DNA from: Megalobrama amblycephala
Taxonomy: Eukaryota; Chordata; Actinopteri; Cypriniformes; Xenocyprididae
Assembly (NCBI RefSeq): GCF_018812025.1
Contig: NC_063058.1
Location: 21,471,797 to 21,535,796, forward strand
Reading direction: 5' to 3'
DNA: 64,000 bases
Part shown: one piece after another, positions 13,201 through 23,443 of the stretch
Layout of the letters: each line of letters begins with the position of its first letter
How positions within the stretch are numbered: position 1 is the stretch's first letter
Position numbers and translations under genes: made by a program
The notes under the pieces: model-generated
The model's input: the letters and a program-made list of their open reading frames with translations, nothing else
What the model was told of the DNA's origin: nothing
Database searches by the model: none

Positions 13201-13489
13201 TTAATGTTATGAAGCGACGAGAATACTTTTTGTGTGCAAAAACAAAACAAAAATAACGACTTTATTCAACAATATCTTCTAACGATGACTTTTGAAACGA
13301 TTGAAAGAGGTGGTTAAATTGCTTTCTATGGAGGAGTCAGAGAGCTCTTGGATTTCATCAAAAATATCTTAATTTGTGTTCTGAAGATGAACGAAGAACT
13401 TACAGGTGTGGAACGACATGAGGGTGAGTAATTAATGAAAGAAATTAAATTTTTGGGTGAACTAACCCTTTATAGATTCAACAAGGTGC

Positions 13490-14406
13490 TGGAAACATTC
13501 CTCAGAGATTTTGGTCCATAATGACACACAGTTGCTGCAGATTTGTCGGCTGCACATCCATGATGCGAATCACCCGTTCCACCACATCCCAAAGCTGCTC
13601 TATTGGATTGAGAACTGGTGACTGTGGAGGCCATTTGAGTATAGTGAACTCATGTTCAAGAAACCAGACGATTGAGACGATTTGAGCTTTGTGACATGGC
13701 GAGTTATCTGCTGGAAGTAGCCATCAGAAGATGTGTACACTGTGATCATAAAGGGTTGGACATGGTCAGCAACAATACTCAGGTAGGCCGTGGTGTTTAA
13801 AAGATGCTCAATTGGTACTAAGGGGCCCAAAGTGTGCCAAGAAAACATCCCCTACACCATTAAACCACCACCAGCAGCCTGAACCGTTGAAACAAAGCAA
13901 ATGAATCCATGCTTTCATGTTGTTTACGCCAGATTCTGCCCCTACCATCTGAATGTCGAAGCAGAAATCGAAACTCATCAGACTAGGCAGCGTTTTTCCA
14001 ATCTTCTATTGTCCAATTTTGATGAGCCAGTATGAATTGTAGCCTCAGTTTCCTGTTCTGAGCTGACAAGAGTGGCACCCGCTGTGATCTTCTGCTGCTG
14101 TAGCCCATCTGCTTCAAGGTTTGATGCGTTCAGAGATGCTCTTCTGCAGACCTTGGTTGTAACAAGTGGTTATTTGAGTCACTGTTGCCTTTCTATCAGC
14201 TCAAACCAGTCTGGCCATTCTCCTCTGACCTCTGCGATCAACAAGGCACAGAACTGCCACTCACTGGATATTTTCTCTTTTTCGGACCATTCTCTGTTAA
14301 ATCTAGAGATGGTTGTGTGTGAAAATCCCAGTAGATCAGCAGCAGTTTCTTACAATACTTAAACCAGCCCGTCTGGCACCAACAGCCACGCCACGTTCAA
14401 AGTCAC
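13490..14406 (-). pseudogene. Tc1-like transposase pseudogene
   Basis: Reading right to left, the minus strand shows pieces of a Tc1-family DDE transposase: helix-turn-helix residues near 14250-14350, a central segment with the order FSWHTLGPLVPIEH near 13780-13850, and frameshifted remains of the catalytic NxPCHK and WPPQSP..NPIE motifs near 13590-13700. Stops and frameshifts interrupt it. The start codon region has been separated by the TTAA element 14411-16000 and continues at about 16005-16060. The product, when active, cut and pasted the transposon at TA sites. Confidence 0.9.
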
Positions 14407-14410
14407 TTAA

Positions 14411-16000
14411 AGGAACACTCCACTTTTTTTGAAAATATGTTTATTTTCCAACTCTCCTAGAGTTAAACAGTTGAGTTTTACCGTTTTCGAATCCATTCAG
14501 CTGATCTCCGGGTCTGGCGGTAGCACTTAGCTTAGTTAGCATAGCTTAGCATAGTTCATTGAATCTGATAAGACCGTTAGCATCTCGCTCAAAAATAACC
14601 AAAGCGTTTCAATATTTTTCCTATTTAAAATGACTCTTCTGTAGTTACATTGTGTACTAAGACCGACGGAAAATGAAAAGTTGCGATTTTCTAGGCCGAT
14701 ATGGCTAGGAACTATACTCTATAATCAAGGAACTTTGCTGCCGTACCATGGGTGCAGCAGGCGCAATGATATTACGCAGCGGCTGTGACCCACTGCTTGC
14801 ACAGGGAGCGTGTCTTGCAACCATGGAGACATTTGTGAGAGACGCTGTGTAATATCATTGCGCCTGCTGCGCTCATGGTACAGCAGAAAGCCCACACAGC
14901 AGGAGACTCCTAGGTGGATCCGCATTCAAGTGGCCAAACCCGCGTGACCGTCACATTCGTTTTGGCGCCGCCCAGAGGATCAGCTTCGCCTCCGGGTGGC
15001 GCCATAAATTCTACTGTCAATCAGCGAATCCTGAGCGGACCCATGTCGGATCCGCAGACGCGCACGCACCTTTACTGTAATGGTTGTATCAATTTGCAGG
15101 TCCCAAACGGACCCGCCGCGGAGGTAAGGTTTTAATCGCGGATGCGGAGTGGATGCAGCGCGGAGCCACGGCAGGTCCGTGATCCGCCTTCGTTGCGGTT
15201 CCGTCTAGGGCTGCACGATTAATCGCATGCTATTCTCACGCGCATTTCGTCAGTAATGCCGGTTCCCTGATTACCGCTAAATCGCCATCACCTGTTTTTA
15301 AACGGAGCGCCTTTTAATAGACGGAGCCGTAGTTCACGGACAAGCCACGCAATATCGCGTTCATTATCGCAGGCGATTCATCTGCGATATGAACGCGATA
15401 TTGCGTGGCTTTTCAGTGACCTACGGCTCTGTCTATTAAATGCCGCTTCATTTGAAAGCAGGTGATGGTGATTTAGCGGTAATCAGGGAACCGGCTTTAC
15501 TGACGAAATGCGCGTGAGAATAGCATGCGATTAATCGTGCAGCCCTAGTTCCGTCACTGCGCGCAAGTAGACGCCGATACAGGTCCGTTCGCGGATACGT
15601 TCCGGAAGTCGCGATACCTCCGCGGCCGATCCGTCACGGAATTCTTTTGCTGTGAGGGAAATTCCTTGATTATTATGCTGGAATGAGAGTATAGTTCCTA
15701 GCCAGAAAATATAGTTCCGGCCTAGAAAATCGCAACTTTTCATTTTCCGTCGGTCTTAGTACATGATGTAACTACAGAAGAGTCAAGTTTTAAATAGGAA
15801 AAATATCGAGACTCTTTGGTTATTTTTGAGCGAGATGCTAACGGTCTAATCAGATTCAATGAACTATGCTAAGCTATGCTAAAAGTGGTACCGCCAGGCC
15901 CGGAGATCGGCTGAATGGATTTGAAAATGGTAAAACTCAACTGTTTAACTCTAGGGGAGTTGGAAAATGAGCCTATTTTCAAAAAAAGTGGAGTGTTCGT
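14411..16000. mobile_element. TTAA-type long-armed MITE, AGGAACACTCC family
   Basis: 1590 bp with arms of more than 250 bp: AGGAACACTCCACTTTTTTT at the left and a slightly diverged complement at the right, flanked by TTAA at 14407-14410 and 16001-16004. It separates the transposase start region from the rest of the Tc1-like host. The centre is GC-rich and carries a hAT palindrome at 15206-15547. Confidence 0.92.
15206..15547. mobile_element. hAT-like palindromic MITE with perfect 8-bp duplication
   Basis: 342 bp, close to a full palindrome, beginning TAGGGCTGCACGATTAATCG and ending with its complement. The flanks 15198-15205 and 15548-15555 are both GTTCCGTC, the 8-bp duplication typical of hAT. 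It is the third nesting level (Tc1, then TTAA MITE, then this). Confidence 0.93.
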
Positions 16001-16067
16001 TTAAATTGCATTTCTTCCCCATTCTAATGCTCAGTTTGCTTCAGCAGATTGTCTTGACCATTTCTGC

Positions 16068-16535
16068 TAGGGCTAGGACAATGCATTGCGATTCATGGAT
16101 CAATTCTGATATTTTCCAAATGCATCACAAATCGATTCTGAACTTAGTTTTTAACAGCAGATGGCGCTCTAGGCTAGTTTTTAACCGCACGCACAAATGC
16201 TCATGAAGAAGAGCGCTCGTGCGTTCGGCTGAATGTACTTGCACCTCAGAATGCTTTTATGATGTGAGATTAATGTAAACAGCCCACTGCAAACACCCAT
16301 GTAATCCACTTCAACGTTTTTGAACTTTACGAATGATTATTTTATAGAAGGTTCAAGTGGTGTGTGTAAGGAACTGGAAGGAAGCAAAGTACGGCTGTTT
16401 CTAAAGCATGCAGTGCCATCTGCTGTTGAAAATCTAACCTCAGATTTGATATGAGAGAGAATCACGATAAATTCAGAAAATCGATCCAGAATCATTTCTC
16501 GAATCGCAATACATCGATATATTGTCCCAGCCCTA
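16068..16535. mobile_element. hAT-like MITE, TAGGGCT-GGACAAT family
   Basis: Inverted ends TAGGGCTAGGACAAT and ATTGTCCCAGCCCTA lie inside the terminal part of the Tc1-like host. No clear target duplication remains. Confidence 0.75.
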
Positions 16536-16637
16536 ATGCCTAAATGCACTGAGCTGCTGCCATGTGATAGGCTGATTAGATTTTTGTGTTAACAAGCAGT
16601 TGAACAGATGTGCCTAATAAAGTGGCCGGTGAGTGTA

Positions 16638-18040
16638 TATGCTGGGATGGACGCATCTCATCAATCTTTATTGTTGACGGACACTGCTCACATAGGTAGT
16701 CTTGGCCATAATCTTCTTCCAGGTCCCATCAATAACATAATCCAAAATATTTGCTTTGGCCTTTCGTCACATGTTTCTTTTTCCTTTGTTTGATGTCCCC
16801 CCACCCATCCCCATCTCCTCGGTTTTGTTCCACTACAGCCAGAAACATAGATGTTCTAGGAAACAGACCCTGCCCCACTGGTTTCTATTGGAGAGTTGAG
16901 AGGGGAATCAGAATTGATGAGGGTTTGTTTGAATTTCAAGCTCAGATTAAGAATCTCCGCCCTTATAGCCCTTTCTCTCTGTTTATTTTTCCGTCTCTCC
17001 TGCCTAAATGATGTCAATGGAAGCCGAGCTATAGAGCTATTTATAGAATCTCCCCCTCCCATCAGAATCACATGGTTCAGAGCCGAGGCACAATGACTAC
17101 CTCAAGAGAAGAGTCTGCATGAATAGAGACGGTGAATATTTATGAACGGGCAAGCTGTCACATGATGTCCCTCCTGCATAACATGTTAAGAATGTCAGAG
17201 CTTTCATGTGCACGTTCACACCAAGTTTGCCGTCATTCATTTATACATTAATTCATGCGTTACCCCCTCTCGTAATATATTAATTCATTCAAAAGTTAGT
17301 TGGGACCTGAACTTCCCAGATGCAAATGGCAGAAGAACAATCAACCAACTAACTTGTGCATGCAAAACCCTGAAGGGTCCTGGCTTGTTTGCATCTCTCA
17401 GCTGCTGCTGCTGCTGCTGCTTTGCCCACATCGCATGATCCTTCACGTTTCATCCAGCCCCTTGTCTCCGTTCACATACATAGGCCTATTACATAACAAG
17501 GCTGCGCGAAAGAAAGAAAGGTATTAAAATGTATTTACGGTTAACATAACTTAGACAGGTGATTTGTGCAGGGTGAACCAACACTGATGAGCAACAAGCC
17601 ATCAGAACAAGCAAAAGGCACAAACTGATCTGTGTTTCTACGGTTATAAGTTATTAAAGACATGTCGCATAGTCTATTAGTCTATTTATAGCACTATGTG
17701 TAGCCACAACAGCCACACGTGTGGAAACCACTTCTTTCGGGTTCCTAGTTGACATGTTAACACTCACTGGTTGCTATATTTAGTAAGCCTGGCAGTGCTG
17801 TTACTATTCCAGGCATTGTACATGAGGGGGCGGATGGTACTCTTTCATGAAAAAGAGGATAGCTTTTCTTTTTCTTGCAGTTCTTCAGCCATACTTCTGT
17901 CGTGAGTCTTTGCAGGGTGTGACAACTCGTTTCCAACTTCTCCTGCAGAGCACTGTGAACAAATGAATATGTATTAAAAGTAATGGCATTTAGTTGAGTG
18001 CATCATGTGTTCTAAAAAACAAAAAAAAGTATAGGGATGG
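16638..18040. other. Non-coding interval with possible conserved element and (CTG)n
   Basis: No gene is visible. The part 16780-17200 is unlike the repeats around it: moderate GC, no family match within the window, and dense short motifs (CACATGG, TTTATAG, TGAATATTTATGAA). It looks like a conserved non-coding element, but that cannot be confirmed here. A CTG run lies at 17402-17421. The rest shows nothing identifiable. Confidence 0.4.
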
Positions 18041-18473
18041 GCATCGTTAAGAAATGAACGATTCAGATTCACAATTGATTCGTTAACTGTTCCATTGTCG
18101 GTTCTACTTTTGAAGCAGAAACCTTGAAGGAGGAACATTTAGAAAAATGAAAAAAGCTATTCTTATTGCGTTTACTCACCTCAGTGGTCTGTTGCCAGAT
18201 GATGAGATCATTTCAGATTTCATCAGAACGGACATAAATCAGAAATAAATTCTTGCAAAAGCTGCGTTTACACAAAGTTTTAAGAGGCCACACAAATACT
18301 AACCTTTAATTGGTTCTCAAATATAAAATGTGAACAAACAAAATAAAAACACGGATTACAACAGAACTCATAATGTATGATTAACTAGGCCTATATGAAC
18401 CGGACAATAACTATGACAAAAAACAGTAACAACTTCGATTGATTCATTGTAGTGTTTGCTAAAAGAACCTCTT

Positions 18474-19215
18474 TATGCCCCGTTTACACTAGTGCGTTTT
18501 CGTTTTAAAGTGCATAACTTTTGCTACGGTTACGCCTGTCGTTTACACTACTCCGGTGTAAATGGAGCAAAACGATGACGTGGCTCTGTAAACAATAACA
18601 TAACACAAGACGCGTCACTCGTATTGTTTTGAATGGGAGAAAGTGCAACACACAATATGGCGGAATAAGTACTGCCTTCTAAATAAGAGCCAATCGCTGA
18701 TTGGTAAAGTCATCGTGTCACTACAGCAGCCGTTACAACCTCCGGTTCCTATAGAAACAGTCAGACGCGCGCCTCCGAAATGAGACGCAAGAGATGCGCA
18801 TTTAGGACTGCGCATGCGCATTAATTTGATCCAGTCTGAAAAATATCGTTTTTTGTCATGATTCAAGCGTTTAGAAACAAAATTTATGAGACAGTCGTTG
18901 TCAGATTTCATTGGTGATTTCAAATATGAAATTTAATGGAAAGCTTGGCAAACAGCTTTGGAGAATTTGATGTTTCCCCATTCAAAGAGATAGGAGCTGC
19001 ACTTGGATGCCCGAGAGGCATTTCAAAGATGGCCGCTGAGTGAAATGACTGAACTGCAATCTTTGCTAGCTTTGTTGTCATTTTTCGCAGCCATTGTGCC
19101 ATTAAACTCTGCATTTTTTAATACTGCAGCTGCCTACATGTGCAAGAGGCAACTGTTTACACTTGTATGCGCATGCCCAGTGTACATGAACGGTCATGTG
19201 ACTTGCGTTAGAGTC
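18474..19215. repeat. Dispersed repeat shared with 48890-49340
   Basis: The stretch around 18600-19040 (AATGGGAGAAAGTGCAACAC, GCCAATCGCTGATTG, the ATGGCCGC motif) reappears in the same orientation at about 48930-49340 with moderate divergence. The outer parts carry CCGTTTACACTAG-type ends. I read it as a decayed DNA transposon of unknown superfamily. Confidence 0.7.
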
Positions 19216-19261
19216 GTGTAATGTAGACTGAGATCGTTTCTGAAAGGCTGTGGATTGAAAC

Positions 19262-19871
19262 TCTCAAGACCCATAAAGGTACTCAAAACATATTTAAAAC
19301 AGTTCATGTGAGTTCAGTGGTTCAATCTTAATGTTATAAAGCAACGAGAATACTTTTTGTGCGCCAAAAAAAAAAAAAAATAACGACTTTTCAACAATAT
19401 CTAGTGATGGGCGATTTCAAAACACTGCTTCTGAGCTTCACGAATCGAATCAGTGATTCGGAGCGCCAATGTCACGTGATTTCAGCAGTTCAGCCGTTTG
19501 ATAGGAGATCCGAATCACTGATTCGAAACAAAAGATTCATAAAGCTCAGAAGCTGCACGAAGCAGTGTTTTGAAAACGTTCAACACTAGATATTGTTTAA
19601 AAGACTAGATATTGTTTGGTGCACAAAAGGTATTCTTGTCACTTTATAATATTAGGATAGAACCACTGTAGTCACATGAACTGTTTCAAATGTTTTTAGT
19701 ACCTTTATGGATCTTGAGAGTTTCAATGTCATTGCTGTCAATGGAGGACTCACTGAGCGGATTTCATCAAAAATATCTTCCGATAGATGAACGAAGGTCT
19801 TACAGGTGTAGAACGACATGAGGGTGAGTAATAAATTACATTATTTTCATTTTTGAGTGAACTAACCCTTT
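19262..19871. mobile_element. GGGTTAG-family MITE, left end truncated, with nested palindrome
   Basis: The right arm ends GTGAACTAACCCTTTAA. The left arm starts inside the element and lacks the terminal motif. The centre at about 19403-19590 holds another inverted-repeat element (GATGGGCGATTTCAAAACAC and complement) that recurs at 36988-37185. Confidence 0.8.
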
Positions 19872-19884
19872 AATTCAATAAAAA

Positions 19885-20215
19885 GAATCGGTTCATAAGA
19901 GTCATTCATTTGGGAATCTAACTACAGTGGTTACACTGTATGGTTTTGATTCACTAAAAAGAACTGGCTCACAAGAGTCATTCGCTCTGGAATCTGGTCT
20001 GGTCAAGCAAGCTGAATTATTTTTATTTACTAAAAAGGATTGGTTCATGAGAGTCATTCATTTGGGAATCTGACTGCAATGGCCATGCCATATGTTTCTG
20101 ATTCATTAAAAAGTACAGATTTATGTGATTCATTCTATTGGGAATCTGTCTACACTGACCACGCTGTGTTTTTTGATTCACTAAAATGAACCGACTCATA
20201 TGAGTCCATCTTCCA
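19885..20215. repeat. Degenerate minisatellite, period about 74 bp
   Basis: The motif GGTTCATAAGAGTCATTCAT recurs with changes near 19894, 19967, 20042, 20116 and 20188, each followed by a GGGAATCTG-like block and by ATTCACTAAAA. That makes about four and a half tandem units. Confidence 0.8.
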
Positions 20216-20220
20216 AACAT

Positions 20221-21597
20221 CGGACTACTGGTCGTTTTTTGTTTTGTTTTTGTTTTGTTTAATAGAGTCTACCTAAAAAATGGCTCTTAAAAATCATTAT
20301 GTTTGCGCTGTATGTTCGGACTCGACTCACATACTGTTTTCGCCTACTATAGTATGGAAGTAGGCATATTCAGTATTTAGTACACTGTTCAAATCGAACG
20401 TGGTTCCAGTATTTCCTCAAACAAGATTTTCCTTAAACACAACATCAGTGAGCCTTGTGAAACCTCAGGTGACCTGCTATTTGAGGGATGTATTAAAGTG
20501 CCACATTTAATGTAAATAACGTTAATTAGTCGACTTGTTGTGGTGGTTTTCCACTCGAACCGATAAAGCCACTGCCCCACCTGCTCACTGCAGTATCGTG
20601 AACATTTTGTTTGATATCGTACGCTTGTTGTGCCAGCCTATTTGCCCACCTCTTGATTGGTCCATCGATTTATCACGTCTTACAGAAATAGCCGATCACT
20701 AGCGTGCTGTCTTGTTAAACGACAAAAGTAAGGCACGTCTTTAGCACGACCAGAATCAAAGAGAAGGTTTCTCATTCAGTCAGTTTATCTCTCACAGTGA
20801 GCGCGTGAGATGGCGCGTGAGGAGCTGAGGAGCTACAGTGACTGATTTGGGAAATACCTAGTCACGAGCGGCCGACGCTGTGTTCCAGTGGTCTGATAGC
20901 GCCACCTGGTGGTCGATGAACAGACCTGTTGGAGCGTGACAGATTTAACCCTAAAATGCGTCAGTGTCCAGTTTTGTTTGCTAAACATTTCACATGAGGC
21001 GGTTATTTCATCCGACATCATTTAATTGTTTTCACATTACTATTTTAAATTAAAATCAAGTAGGCTATATGTAATTTTAGGCTATAGTGCTTTCTATGAA
21101 CTTCTATTGTTCTTTTGTTGATAGCTTACCCATCATCACATACCTTTGCATTTTTTTTTAGATTTTACACTTATTGCTGGGTCTTACAATGTAGACAAAA
21201 TCTCACACATTTCCACAATATAAATTAAAATTAAAAATGAATTTTCACTGACATAGTCTAATTGTATCTCAATTGTAAGATGCATTTGAGTTAACAATAA
21301 TTGCTAATAATTACACAACACTAGAAAAACGTATTAGACATTATATTAAAACTATTGATTAGAAAAAACTATTTAAATGATCATAAACTTCCTTTATAAT
21401 ATCTTAGAGTCGTTTTGAATGCTTTTTTCCTGTTCTAAACTGTAAACGTAGATGGCCATCTAGTGGTGTGATTCTTCCAAACTAACTACAGTTATCAAAA
21501 TTGTTTAATATTCCATAAATTTGATCATTCCTGAGGACATGAAATGTGAAGATTGCAACACACATACACACACCAGTCTGTTACAGACATTCCCAGG
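20221..21597. other. Non-coding interval
   Basis: No gene is visible. It contains an ACTATAGTATGGAAGTAGGC repeat motif (related to that near 41250-41290) and diverged AT-rich DNA. Confidence 0.5.
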
Positions 21598-21960
21598 TGA
21601 AAAGTACACTTCTATAATGTACTAAAAGTGCTATTTTCACGCACTAATTATGTACTTAATTAGTACTAAAGAAGAATTTTTAGAAAAAAATTTATTTAGT
21701 TACCACTTACAGTACCCTATGGGTTCAAATGTACTATAAGTGATATCTGAATACATTTTTTTAAATACACAGATAGTATATTAAAAGCACATTTTAGCTC
21801 ATATTTCATGGTGTCTCAAAATAGCACAGTTGAATACATTTAAATGTTCTTAAGATGATCTTAATTAGTACTAAAGAAGAATTTGTAGTATATTAAGTAC
21901 AAAATTAGTGCATGAAAATAGAGCACTTTAAGTATATTATATAAATGTACTTTTTTTTTT
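21598..21960. mobile_element. Inverted-repeat element, AAAGTACACTTCTATAATG family
   Basis: The left end reads AAAGTACACTTCTATAATGT and the right end is a diverged complement (TATATAAATGTACTTT). Inner motifs such as TTAGTACTAAAGAAGAATTT occur twice. Ends are approximate. Confidence 0.6.
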
Positions 21961-21972
21961 AACCCGGGTTAA

Positions 21973-22147
21973 AGGGATAGTTCACCCAAAAATGAAAATT
22001 TTGTCAGCATTTACTAACCATCAAGTTGTTCCAAACCTGAATATATTTCTGTTCAGCTGAACAAAAAAGGGAGATATTTGGAAAAATGTCAGTAACCAAA
22101 CAGATCTCGCTGCAGACAAAATTTTCACTTTTGGGTGAACTATCCCT
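21973..22147. mobile_element. TTAA-type MITE, AGGGATAGTTCACCC family (short)
   Basis: 175 bp with ends AGGGATAGTTCACCC and GGGTGAACTATCCCT, flanked by TTAA at 21969-21972 and 22148-22151. It lies about 1.1 kb beyond the api5 stop codon. Confidence 0.92.
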
Positions 22148-22453
22148 TTAAACTCTTTAAGCCTACATATGCTGTAGTTCAAATTCAATACAAAGTTCAT
22201 GGGTTCAATTTCCAAGGAAAGCAAGGACTGAAAAAATACACCTTGAATGTCACTTTAGATAGATTTGCCAAATGCATAAATGTAAATATGCGAAAAGGCA
22301 TTTGGGAGGAGTTTATCTCTTAAGCACATGAATGTTGGTAGAGAATAATGTGTGAATGCAAGATTAATGGCAACTTTTGTATAATCAGACTAAATATTTC
22401 CCCCAATATTCATAAATAAACCCACGAGATTCTGTTGAAAAAGGCAAAAAGAT

Positions 22454-22933
22454 TTTAATGTGGGTGAAAAAACTAGTTTGAAATGAAAACGAACAGCTGC
22501 AATACATAAATGTCCGATCTGCGTAAATCAAAAACATTTAAATATCTCCTACAAACTAAGCATGCACAATCTTTGAAATCGAAAGTGAACTCAAATCTAT
22601 GCAAGCAATATTTGAACACGATTGGTTCCTTAAATTATTTTTGTAATAGATTGAAAAGACAAGGCATTCCTACTCTAAAAGTACAACTTCCAGGGAATAT
22701 TTTACTCATCTTGTAGAGGGAAAAAAAAAAAAAAAAAAAATCTATATTTTAACGCAAAATAATTAAGTTAACAAAAACATCAGGTCATACAAACTTAAAT
22801 ATTTATGTCCTGAAAAAAAAGGAAGATAGCATAAGATTTGACCCACACAAGTTTATGATAAAATTCAGAAGGATATTATTTTTACGTCTTACAAATTTGT
22901 GATTTTTGAACCGACAAAAGCTCAGAAAAATTA

Positions 22934-22964
<31 letters not shown>

Positions 22965-23283
22965 GATACAAAGGATGCATGTCACCATACAAAAACACTT
23001 AAAAAACAAATACACCTTGGCAGTCTTTTGTTCCACAAAGATGATCCAGAAAGAAAAAGAATCCACACATTTGTAACCAAACAGATAACCAATGACAAGA
23101 TGCTGTGTACGGATTTTCAAAAACACACCCAAGAATAAAAAAAACAATGTTGAGAGGAGCAGAATGGATGGCGGTCTGTGAGACGCAGGAAGGACCAGCG
23201 GGGAGAAAAAGGGTCAACACAGCACAGATACTGTTGTGTTGTGGTAATGCAGTTGCATGGGTATAGAAGCATATGCAGTCCTC
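22454..23283 (-). other. api5: Candidate api5 3' untranslated region
   Basis: This is single-copy-looking AT-rich DNA directly after the api5 stop. The minus strand has no AATAAA nearby that I could find; ATTAAA at 22459-22454 is the best polyadenylation signal and would give a 3' UTR of about 830 nt. It carries several homopolymer runs (22721-22740, 22941-22964). Confidence 0.4.
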
Positions 23284-23363
23284 TTAATAAATCCGGCCTC
23301 GGCTTCTGTTCCCTCTTCCTCCGAAGCCCCGGCCCCGGCCGCCCCTGAAGCCTCCTCGTTGTT
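23284..23363 (-). CDS. api5: api5 coding exon 14 (RGG tail)
   Basis: Residues 504-529, an arginine-glycine-rich tail ending RGRIY before TAA at 23286-23284. Acceptor GCCCTCAG. Confidence 0.97.
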
Positions 23364-23386
23364 CTGAGGGCACAGATGAGATTGGT

Positions 23387-23443
<57 letters not shown>

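Larger units (their letters stand above)
11968..13469. mobile_element. TTAA-type MITE (GGGTTAGTTCACC family) with two inner insertions
   Basis: Long inverted arms begin AGGGTTAGTTCACC and end GTGAACTAACCCT. The left flank is TTAA; the right is TTAT, one change from TTAA. The arms contain the abundant cyprinid motif around CTCACCCTCATGTCGTTCC. It sits inside the Tc1-like element and is itself split by elements at 12134-12442 and 12526-13200. Non-autonomous; no transposase frame is present. Confidence 0.85.
11892..16635 (-). mobile_element. Tc1-like transposon, dead, with nested insertions
   Basis: The outer ends are inverted copies beginning CACTC (11892) and ending GAGTG (16635), each flanked by TA, the Tc1/mariner target. 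Between them are remains of a Tc1-type transposase on the minus strand. The host is cut by a TTAA element at 11968-13469, a second at 14411-16000 and a hAT-like element at 16068-16535. Without these it would be about 1.2 kb, close to my estimate for this family. The insertions and frameshifts make it inactive. Confidence 0.9.
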
